NCBI GenBank assembly: GCA_935421135.1
Contig: OW285197.1
Location: 10,195,223-10,259,222 of the forward strand
DNA length: 64,000 nt
Origin: Bugulina stolonifera
Lineage: Eukaryota; Bryozoa; Gymnolaemata; Cheilostomatida; Bugulidae
Direction: 5' to 3'
Positions within the stretch are counted from its first letter, which is position 1; each line of letters begins with the position of its first letter. This document shows, piece after piece, positions 25,371 through 35,105 of this stretch. Under the pieces are notes generated by a model, which was not told the DNA's origin, ran no database searches, and saw only the letters and a list, made by a program, of their open reading frames with translations. Position numbers and translations under genes: made by a program.

Positions 25371-25615
25371 TATGATGTATTTTTAGCAAGGAATTCATCT
25401 TTGAGCAGTCAGAAATTTGTTTCAAATCCCTGAAAATACCAATCCCTGACTGAAGTTTGAACCCGGGACCTCTACGGCACCTAATCGTCTAGCACAGTGA
25501 AGAGAACATGCTACCTCCTACACCAGCTCAGCAACCAGGGACTGGTATCTTCATGGATTTGAAACAAATTTCTGACTGCTCAAAGATAAATTCCTTGCTA
25601 AAAATACATCACATA
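25371..25615. mobile_element. Fold-back SINE: head-to-head inverted copies
   Basis: The left part (25371 to about 25495) is a minus-strand copy of the SINE-like family, with B-box complement GTTTGAACCCGGG. The right part (about 25535-25615) is a partial plus-strand copy of the tail. The two roughly 80-base arms pair with only a few mismatches and could form a long hairpin. It lies in intron 5 of gene C. Confidence 0.75.
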
Positions 25616-26240
25616 CGAATGTATGTGTGTTAGCTTAAAGTTTAAAGTAGAAACTTTAGAAAAGTTGGCAACTAGTTTGGTGGCCTTCTACCGCTGGGCG
25701 TTGTAGTACCATCTGCTCAACAAAGTGTTGTCTGTAATTTCAATACTTGCGTCCCAAATGATTTGTATTCAGATCAACCCGTGTATAGTTTGCTTTAGGA
25801 TATACTTGTATGTTGACTTACCAGGCCGAGTTGGAGTTGTAAGATTGACAGGGCCATACCCTTCCTTACTGAACTTCACACAACAGGAATGGTAGACAGC
25901 TTTCTTAGCTGGCTTAGCAGTAGTTACTGCCGGGTTGGGTGTAGAGGTCACATTAGGATGTGGTGTGGTAGTTGTGGAAGGCAGGCTACAGAGTCCATCA
26001 TGATATGACCCATGAGGACATTCCAGATTGTTCAACTGGCAAGTTCCTGTGAAAGTCCAGCTGCTCTCACATTCTAAAATATTCAAAATTTGTACAAGTT
26101 TAATATTTGACACTAAAAGAAGCTTAAATTTGGCTGAAGGCATTCTTTTAACCTTAAGCTTGCAGCTATTCCTTGTTTTGGCCCAAGTATAAGTGTAACA
26201 ACTCTAAGAGTTACCTACCAGTAGTGTGATATTTAGAGGC

Positions 26241-26243
26241 TTA
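26241..26243 (-). other. Premature stop codon in exon 4 of gene C
   Basis: The minus strand reads TAT TAA GCC in the frame set by exon 3. In gene B the matching exon reads through (PKRGRSKHYSET). The codons after the stop still align with gene B and end in the same phase-1 donor at 26218, which shows that the frame is correct and the stop is a local change. Confidence 0.85.
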
Positions 26244-28400
26244 ATATCTTACTCCCCGTCTAGGCAGATAGGGAAGTTTGTCTATGCAGTGTTGGAGCTA
26301 CAAAATATAAACCAGTTTGATCAGAAGCTTGTCAGATGATGAGCTACTAGTTATAAGTACTCAGAACTAGCGACTTCACTGTAACTTGACTGTGACTTCA
26401 CTAGTCATAAAGAGAAGAGTACGGCAATACTTAGCGAGATACTCATACTTTATTTGTCTGCAACTTGATCTGGTAGAGATATACGGTTTTGTGCATTAAA
26501 TTATAGACAACATGATACATGAGCGATCTTACAGTAGTTTACTCGTATGCAAATGGCTTTTAGAATATGTCATTGGGCAGTCATGGGCTCTATTTCAACT
26601 AATCTCCTGGCACAGTGGACAGAACACAATCTACGTCAGCTCAGCACACACAAAAAATAAAGCTTCACTTATGAGCTGTAGATGTGTACTGAGCCAACTG
26701 CATATGAGGGACGCCTTGATATCCTTGATGTCATACTATATGGCACATTGAGGATTTGGCCATTTCTTCACACATGCAATAATCTTAGTTTATAAAAGGA
26801 TTGTCAGATTTTGTCAGGTCTAAGAAAGATGGTACTCACCATATTTACACCAAAGCTGTCAAGATTTTCAAGCTCCGTTTTATATGAATTACAGGCATCC
26901 TCAAGACTCTCTTTGACATATATTCTTGACATGTCATAGCAGGTGAGCTCATCTTCTTCCTTACCAAGCATCTCTGCGCAGGTGCCCATTTGGTTCTTTA
27001 TAACTGAGTAGACAACTCTTTTAATGCAGCTGAGGTTAGTGGCACACAAATCGAAGCCTACATAGACAAACAATCAATTTATCATAAATTTTAAGAGCGT
27101 ATTCTCTACTATAATAGATCACCACATGTGGACAAGATACTCTTGTCTGTGATTTGTGATGATGCTCTGTGGTAGACGTCACAAGAAGTTTCCAAAGGTA
27201 ATACATGTAGACTATGTTGATATAACAGGTGTGAATATTTGGATTATCAAACTTAATACGTATGGTGAAACTAGTTTAATGGCTGTCAGGGCTTCATTGT
27301 ATTGCCCTACTATTGGAAAATAGGGTAGTCAGTCAAATACTATCTACTAGTTATGCAGAAAATACATGTAGTAGTTGAAATTTCATATTGTCACAGCAGA
27401 CATGTACGTGTTGGCCTGTTTAATACTATCCAACAGAAAAATATTCTAGAATGAGTCAGATATATTCTCTCTACCACTGTCGCTGATGTTACCCTTATAG
27501 CAAATGTAAAAGAACATCACAGAGACATTGACGAGTACATTAATACATTAAAACCACACCATATATGTACGTGCAGCTTGTACATGTATAGAGAATGGTA
27601 ACACTTACTTAGTGGTTGGCCATGAGCCAACCAGGATTCATTAGACATCTTGTAGATACCACATCTGTCATCTCCGTCATAGCACTTCAAAGCTTCTCCA
27701 CCAACAACCTGTAACAGTAGTTACGCGTACGAAATGAGAGACTTCCAACCATCAGCTAAATCAGCAAATGTTCTAGATCGGATGCATAACATTATGGTGG
27801 ACAAGGGAGGCAATCCTTACAACTACATGTACTGGAAATATATTGCATATCTTATAGTAGTTGAGATTACGCCAACTCTACTCTGCTCTTTTTTGTGAGG
27901 CGGAGAGTCGACTAACTTGTGTATTAATAGTCTGTCTATTAAAATAACCATTACCTATAGTGTACATCACAATCTTCCACCTGCAGGTTCCATTTATCAT
28001 GTTCCGTCGTCAATCCCGGTAGTATATCGGGTCTGGGCTTTTCGAAAAATGGAATATTATTTGGGTGTTCTAATATGTACTGTCACCATCAAACAAATTT
28101 TCACATTGCTCTCTTCGTGGACTAACAACTTAAATTATCTACCTGTATATATTTAGTTCTACACAAAAGTCATGGAGAATTACTGAGCTCAGTTTTTAAG
28201 CATTTTTATTTTATCTCTGTGACCACTAATTAGCCTCATAAAAATAATGGATAAAATTTTATAGCGTCAGTAAAATATGTACAGCCTACCTTTCCCAAGC
28301 AATCCAGACATTCCTCAAGATGTGGAGGTACATGCAAGAGAGATGCTGATGCAGCAGCGCAGGTAAAAATGAACAAAACGTAAGCAGGTAAAGAGACCAT

Positions 28401-29150
28401 CTTACTACCGTGTACTCAATTGTGATTCCTTCCTTACAAGTGAAGTTATTCAGATGATGCGAGGACATTATATTCATCATTTACTGAACGTCATCACTAA
28501 CGTAATGCACATAGTATGTAATTTACTGAGTGTAATCAATTTGTTCAATTACTATTTATACTCACCGAACAGCATTCTGCTCATACAGTATGTTATGTAT
28601 ATGTGGAATGACTATCTTGGTCATATTCTACTTTTATTTATTTTGGCTACATTCCATTTTTATTGATTTCGGTCCTATTCTATTTTTATATTATTTAAAG
28701 ATGGTCTGTTTCTACGAGAGTTGCCACCCATTACCACTATTTTACAAAAACTGTACTGATGTCAGTTATCTGCTGCAGAGTATACAACTTTGATAATGTA
28801 GGAAACCTGCGAGACATCACGCAACAAGTACTAGTTCCAACTTCTTTTGAGTAGATTTGCGCATCAATGCTGCACATTCTCTAAATGTTGCGAAAATGTT
28901 ACTCCAGTGAAATTTAAACCACAATACCGCAATCAGCAGTGACGTAATTGGCAGTGGTGAAACAATAGACATGTAAGCTTTATTAACTTGAAGCAAGGAG
29001 GTTTAAACGATATTACTTGCCACTCTTTCAAATAAACCTTTGAATTTGTTGACTGCCGGAGTTTAGGCTCTTATCCAACTCAGTGCCAGTTTTCTCAAAC
29101 CAGTACTTGAAAATTTAGAAAACGTTAATCATTACTAATATTGGCAATTT
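28401..29150. other. Intergenic DNA between genes C and D
   Basis: The 750-base spacer carries the upstream side of gene C and the 3' flank of gene D. A minus-strand AATAAA at 28979-28984 lies about 170 bases after the gene D stop and may be its polyadenylation signal. I see no exon. Confidence 0.5.
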
Positions 29151-32100
29151 CTAAGGAATAACGACTGCTCTCTGTTGAAGACTCTCTGGCATCTTCTCAG
29201 GTGAAAATTTATTTCTGGCGTCCTTTGAGCTCTCGTAGAAAGTTTTTCCAAAGTGATATTTTCCTCCTATAACAGTGGAAGAAGAGACTGATATTATTTT
29301 AGCTATCGAACATGTATCCTTACTCGAATGGAGTGAACACTTTCTCATAACTTATAATCGTATAGCAAACACTTGATCAATTGTATAATGTTGATAAGGC
29401 AATGTGGACAAGTAAAAATCAACACAATGTTTGCTTTACTATCCTGAAATGTAATCTGAGAATATCACTGCACAAAGTTCTGTAGATTGTACCTACATAA
29501 AGACCTCACTTGCAGTTCACATTGATTATTGATGAGAAGGTGTCATCATGACATGGTACTAAGACCAAAATTACTCATGACTTGATCGCTTGAGGTAGAA
29601 GATAGCAAATTAATAATTATTAGTGAATTAGTAATTTCTCTGGGTTAGTGCATACAGTAAATGGAATCTAATGAGATCTAATCGCTGGAATGTGCCAAAG
29701 TACTGACCTGGGACATGCCCAGTATATCTAGGAACTAGTCCACTCTCTGTAGGATATATAGTAGGTCTCCAAGTTTCAGGCGGAGAGGCTCTATTTACTT
29801 CTACCTGTTTAAATTAAGGAATGAGCCGGGGATCAGAATAAATTGATTTAAAATCATGAGTCACTCTAATATCTAACAGAAGTTTTATTTAGTAATCACA
29901 ATTTCCATGTAGATTTCTATCAACAATATTTTTAACATTACCTGACAATATAAAGTATTAGGTCTACTTAGTTATTACATATACATGTACAGATACATAC
30001 ACTGTATTATGTGTTTGCATATTATGTATATACAGTGTATGTACCCTTAGATAATATTATGTACATGTATATGTACTAAAGTCATTGTCCAATCCTATGG
30101 AATGTCCCATAGCTACAATGCATTGTGAAATATTAATTTGCCCAAACCGTTGGTTGAATATCTATGACCTTATTATAATTTCTGCAAAGTGTATTGATAT
30201 AATTATAGTATTGTAACCAAACCCTGTTATACAGTGTCTCTGTATACAACGAAGGACTAGAATACCCATTAAATCTATTATTTAGTAGTCTATACTTCTA
30301 TTCCAAGTATTCTGGGTATTCCAAGTAAGTATAAACTCACTGGGGTAGAGAGGACAACTCCCTGTCTCTCCAGATCATCTGTAAATCTGTTTAGAGCTGT
30401 GTGGGTTATACTCTCATAGTCCTTACCAAACAGTTCATGAGCTCTGGGAACAAACCCCATGTAACCTACAAACAGCACAGCAGATGCTGAAGTTGTGTCA
30501 TCTAACTACCTGCAGAATTGGAAAACTGTAGTATTAGTTTGGCTCACAGGCTAGTTACGCCTCAGTTAATCAAGTGGCCAATTGTTCATTTTCAGCTAAC
30601 GGCGCCTTGTTCTAGAGCAAAAAGTCTTCTGGGATTGAAACTTTAAATTTTATATACCAACTAGTGATAGCCTGTCATCAAACAGTGTACAACAGCTTTC
30701 ATTCACTGGTTCCCATGCTATTAAGTTTCAGATAATAAAATTCTTATTTATTGATAACTTGATAACATTGCTGGTATTATAGTGAACTCTGATGTTCATA
30801 ACAGGACTGCTATCAAAATATGAGGAAATCGAAGACACGTCTAGTACAACCTTATATCATTAAACTAACCAGAAATAAATCTTTTCTCTCTGTCATCCTT
30901 TCTTAGCTTGTAAGGACTGAGTTTAGTGTCAAATGAGTTATTAGGTACATAGTCTAACATGTCCTCTCTAATCTTCTGCAGTGGCATAGGGTGTCTCGTC
31001 TTCAATGGCTGCATAAAATATGGGTTTATCCATTTACAACTGGACCCTTCAAATTATTTTGAAAGACTTTTAAGTGTACATGTATATTTCACCTGGAACG
31101 GACGGACAGAAATCAAATGTCATGTTCAACAATATTCTCGACACATTGGCTAAACTTTAGACTTAGATGTAGCTCACTTGTATCGTTGTATACAGATACA
31201 GATATGCATATTATACACTTTATCTTTACTCATAATATTCGTTGACCAACCGGAAGGGCGGTGGATGGGATCACATAGTTTTCATGCACAGGTTTACCGG
31301 CCTGCAATTGGTTAATTGCCTTCAGCTCAGCTTTCTTGTATCTCCGTCCCCTCTGCGACACTTCAAAGTCTGATATGGCCAGCAAACCTGTCTTAGCGTA
31401 AGTATTGCCGCAGTAATCGTTCACAAGGGGTATCTCTCCTGACAAATTTAATTGCAGAAACAATCAACATTACTTAATCTGAGATAAAAAGAAATTTTAA
31501 CAAACCTGTGTATGCAAGCACTAGTTGATACAAGCAGGTAACATAATGTATTTTTATTTTAGCGAAGATTAAGTCTAGGGGACTTTTGTCCAGAAAACAA
31601 ACTTGTATACCACTATATCCAGGTAATAGCGGCTATAGGAAGGTAATACATACCTGTATATCCTGGTACTAGAGGGTATAGGAGGCGTTGGTCTCCCCAA
31701 CTGGCTGTTCGGTTATGAATTATCTTTTTCCTTGTTTCATCAGGTTTCAATCCGCTGTTCCTAGAAATTTCAAACAGCTCAATGTAATATAATTATTGCC
31801 AGATGTCAACAGAATACTGTAATGGTTTCTGTGATTTGGTGCGGTCGTCCTTGGACGACTATCGACCCAGAAATGAAGTGCCTATGAGTGGTGCTAGGAC
31901 TTCGCATTACATGAAAGATCGAGCGGTCTCAGTAGCCCAAAAACTACCAGAGACGACCCATCTGGTCCCAAGTCTGACCTTCAGACTATACGTTGAAAGA
32001 GAGTGATCCGACCTAGTAGGCGGTTCGCTAAGCGAATGACCTGACAAAAGGAAGTGAAAGTCTCTGTATCAAGTATAGATGTGTCTTTATTGAAAGCCAA

Positions 32101-33708
32101 GTGAAGACTGAGACAATGAACAGTGAAACAATGCCCTTTATATAGTATAAGGACTTCCGGCCGACGTAGTGTCGGGAAAAGACGACGTAAGGTCGTCCGG
32201 AAGTTGCGCAACAAGATGGCCGCCGGAAGCCCAATGGACGACCCAAAATAGGTCGGGTTCTACAAAAGTTGCTTATAATGGTCCAATTCATGCACAAAAT
32301 GAATATCAATGGATTCTGAGAGGTCGGGCCTCTGTACATGGGTATAAAAGGCATAAAAGACATAGTAATAATCAGATATGAATGCGCATAAGTATGTATA
32401 AACACATGGAGACACGTATATAGACAGTAATTAAATGGTTTAACATGCAATGTAGTTTGAATGTTAGTATACGAACAGCTAATTATGAGAGTTTGAGTGT
32501 CAGATGAGTAGCGCTGTGACAACTACTAGGCACTTAGGGTGCTGTGGAGCTTCGTCCGGTAGTTGTAGTCGTATACAAATGTCCTGTACCATTACAATAC
32601 TATAGTTGCATATTTAGCCTAAAACCATACCATACTATCTACACGTACATGTAAGATCAACATATCGATGACGCAATACAGTATGGTCTGCCATCTGACA
32701 TACTAAGAGGTAGATAACCTCTAAATCACAGCTTGCTTCAACTGACATTCCATTTTGTAAACAACAAAATTTTTGAAATTTTGCAAGATGTAGTATTACA
32801 TTACCTGGGGTCTTGCTGTATATTAGCTAGAACAGAGACGGGTGATTTATCCACCTCTGGATTGGTTAGCAGAGCGTGTGTAGTTGTCGCGAACCTATGG
32901 CCACATTTATAGGCTAACTGTGGCACATGTCCGTCATATCTGCCAAAACAAAAGGATACTTTGAGGATGATCGATGAAACTAGTTTCCAGAATATCTACT
33001 ACATGTTGTGCATACTATACTTTTATTCTACTACCAGCAGAGGTGAAGAAAACCACATGCAGTTCCATTTCGAATAGTAGTTTAGTGGTTAACTTGCTGA
33101 TTGGTAGATCTTAGAGTCGCAGGTTCGAGTCACATATGCACCTGTAGTAGAATGTGAGCTCTTCCACTCAGAGCCCAGCTTCTGTTCCTCACATAAGCTT
33201 CAACTTCCGAGGAAGCCGGACAGTCAAGACATGCCACACCGAGTCAGTGTGGTCTCATGTCTAGCCCACACGATTGCAATTTTTGGACAGAATTTGATTT
33301 AAAGATTGACATTTTTGAAATATGCCTTCACTGAAATTGCCAAAATGGCGTACATAGGTGCATGAGAATTCATCTGCATTCTGTAGGAAATTGTGCAGTC
33401 ATGAAGTGCTAATCGCAAGAAGTTTCATCCATTGGAAAAGTAGACTCTCACAATTTCACCAACGCTCGCGATAGTGTGGCCTGCGCAATACTCCATCTTT
33501 ACAACACAAATTTATTTCAACAGAATGAAACTACACGTCTATAAGCTTTAAAAAATATGCATGTAAACGGCGATGAACTCGTAGAAATTTCTCACTGACG
33601 AAAATAATTCAATGTTTGAGTTGAGCACTGGATTGGGACAGTCAGTTCTTACCCGGGAATATGAAAAGGGTCTTTAGTAACTAGGCTGCCTTGAAGTGTT
33701 TGCGTCAT
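29151..33708 (-). CDS. Gene D: CIMIP2/FAM166-type ciliary microtubule inner protein, 320 aa, 8 exons
   Basis: Exons in transcript order: 33653-33708, 32805-32939, 31654-31760, 31251-31438, 30870-31008, 30341-30465, 29708-29804 and 29151-29266; phases agree and the frame ends in TAG. The protein carries four copies of the family motif P-x-Y-x-G-x-x-P with a downstream G-x-x-(F/Y): IPGYDGHVPQLAYKCGHRF near residue 17, VPGYTGEIPLVNDYCGNTY near 97, SGYMGFVPRAHELFGKDY near 208 and VPRYTGHVPGGKYHFGKTF near 274. Known CIMIP2 proteins bind the inner wall of axonemal doublet microtubules, so the product is expected in motile cilia or flagella. The exon 4 donor is uncertain: I used CCG|GTTGGT to keep the frame, whereas a better-looking donor (GTAAAG) just downstream follows an in-frame TGA. 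A solo LTR lies in intron 2. Confidence 0.85.
31230..31232 (-). other. In-frame TGA immediately before an alternative donor in gene D
   Basis: On the minus strand the frame of exon 4 continues through LPVGQRIL to TGA at 31230-31232, and the next bases are GTAAAG, a good donor. Using that donor, or reading through, gives a product ending at about residue 170 with two of the four motifs. The donor 21 bases upstream (31250) avoids the stop. Confidence 0.6.
31818..32596 (-). mobile_element. Solo LTR of an LTR retrotransposon (779 bp)
   Basis: The ends are TGTAATGG and CCATTACA, an 8-base inverted pair beginning TG and ending CA. The flanks are ATAC at 31814-31817 and 32597-32600, a 4-bp target-site duplication as made by Ty3-type integrases. 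Read on the minus strand, a TATATAAAG box (32136-32144) is followed about 45 bases later by AATAAA (32086-32091), as in a U3-R-U5 arrangement. No internal coding region or second LTR is present. It sits in intron 2 of gene D. Confidence 0.85.
33070..33320 (+). mobile_element. tRNA-derived SINE-like repeat
   Basis: A box TAGTTTAGTGG at 33078-33088 and B box GGTTCGAGTCAC at 33122-33133 give a tRNA-like head. The body contains GAGGAAGCCGGACAGTC and GTCAGTGTGGTCTCATG. The 3' boundary is approximate. It lies in intron 1 of gene D. Confidence 0.6.
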
Positions 33709-35105
33709 CTCAACTCTTTGATTACTATGATGAATGATTTTATTTGCACAAGGTATTGAGCCTCACCACATAGTCTCTCCGCAAACTAACTCTACTTCTG
33801 ACTATTGTGTTCTCCAACGAAAGCAAGCATAACACAGAGTCATGACACACTGCAGTAAAATGTATAGCATATTATTTGGTTTAGTTTAAAGCATTGTTGT
33901 AAAAAAAATCACAATTCGTGTTACATCTAACTAAAATCTCTACATCATACCGAGAAATGGGCCTCACATCAGAACTATTTGAGTATACAGCTATGTATTG
34001 CCCTGGTTGTACTATGGTCAGTCCAGTTTGGCAATTATGTCTATATCACACAGATCTGACACTGGTGAACGGTAAACTTGACAGACACGAAGCCTATTTA
34101 AATTATTTACAAGGTTAATAGTAATAATCCCACAAGTTTTATTATAAAAGAATATATTTTAAACCTGATGTACAATATAAGTTTTAAGGAAGCATGAAAT
34201 TAATATTAAAACAATAGAGAAACCATCGAGTCTGTAGACAACACACTGACAAGCATATAAAACGAACAACATAATAGGATGACGCAATAATAAAATAATC
34301 CAGAATAGAAGTCAGAGGAAGATTTATCCTCTCGATACAATCATTATAATGACTAGTAAAATTATGTGTGTGATAATTTAATCTACAGCGAAGTAGGCTT
34401 GGAATATTTTAGGGATAAACTTTATAATCATGTTAGTCATACAGTCATCAAGCCTATAGGAAAATAGTAATACTAAAATACATTAAACTAACAAAACCCT
34501 GTAGACAAATACAATTCACCAAAATATTTTAAAAATTATAAAAGGCTTAAAATTTTAATTAATCATAATGATAATATAAAAGATTAACTGCAATAATTAT
34601 TGAACAGACCCAAGTTCCTGCTATACAACATTGACTAGAATCATTACTGTGGTACCACTGACAATATTGCTACATAAACTTAAGTAACAGAGTAAAGAGC
34701 AACCTAATGATCATGAAAAATGAGAATCAAATTCGCTAAATATCAAATTTATAAAATAATAATTATCTATAACTAAGTGGGGAAAAGTTTTATAAAAAAA
34801 TTTCAATTTGCTATAAATTTTCAGATCTGCTAAATTAGTAATCCGGCAAAGATGAGCGGAGAGGCACATGATTGGTAGGATGCCAGTAGACGGGACGGTA
34901 TCCCCCTCCCATTAGATATCTGTGGCTACCTACTCTTCTATAGATGTGCATAAGTTGAATCATAAATACTCTATCAGCATTGAGCATCGTTACATAATAC
35001 AAAAAATATTTAGTTCTTTACCTTATCCAGAAATTAAATACAAAATCCAAGTGGCAAAACACAGAATAAATTGTTCAACATGTCAAGATGTCAGCTGTAG
35101 GGCTA
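33709..35105. other. Intergenic DNA between genes D and E
   Basis: The stretch is very AT-rich, mainly between 34130 and 34800. It holds the promoter side of gene D and the 3' flank of gene E. No exon, RNA gene or clear regulatory site is visible. Confidence 0.5.

Larger units (their letters stand above)
17474..28400 (-). pseudogene. Gene C: tandem paralogue of gene B with a premature stop in exon 4
   Basis: Exons in transcript order: 28290-28400, 27609-27708, 26840-27057, 26219-26297, 25822-26073, 24122-24322, 23035-23207, 22630-22830, 22189-22400 and 17474-17669. Phases at all nine junctions equal those of gene B. The product starts with a signal peptide (MVSLPAYVLFIFTCAAASA), then the i-type lysozyme-like domain (CLDC, KCYDGDDRCGIYKMS, LTCYDMSRIY). 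The catalytic Glu position is Lys37; the Asp in CYDGDD is kept. In exon 4 the frame meets TAA at 26241-26243 after LPYLPRRGVRY, giving a 161-aa product. The other nine exons are open: Cys/Thr-rich linker, sushi domain, and C-terminal region with VCDCAKGPN and VGPIECCD. An upstream donor (GTAAGA, intron starting at 26252) removes the stop but shifts the frame. It may be a young pseudogene, a polymorphic null, a sequencing error, or a gene for a short secreted lysozyme-like protein. Confidence 0.8.

Noticed and set aside
26252..26297. Shorter exon 4 of gene C using the GTAAGA donor
   Set aside because: It avoids the TAA but ends in phase 0, while exon 5 needs phase 1; the shifted frame meets a stop soon after. 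It does not rescue the full protein.
32028..32522. 164-codon minus-strand frame
   Set aside because: It lies wholly within the solo LTR, across its TATA and AATAAA signals, and resembles no known protein.
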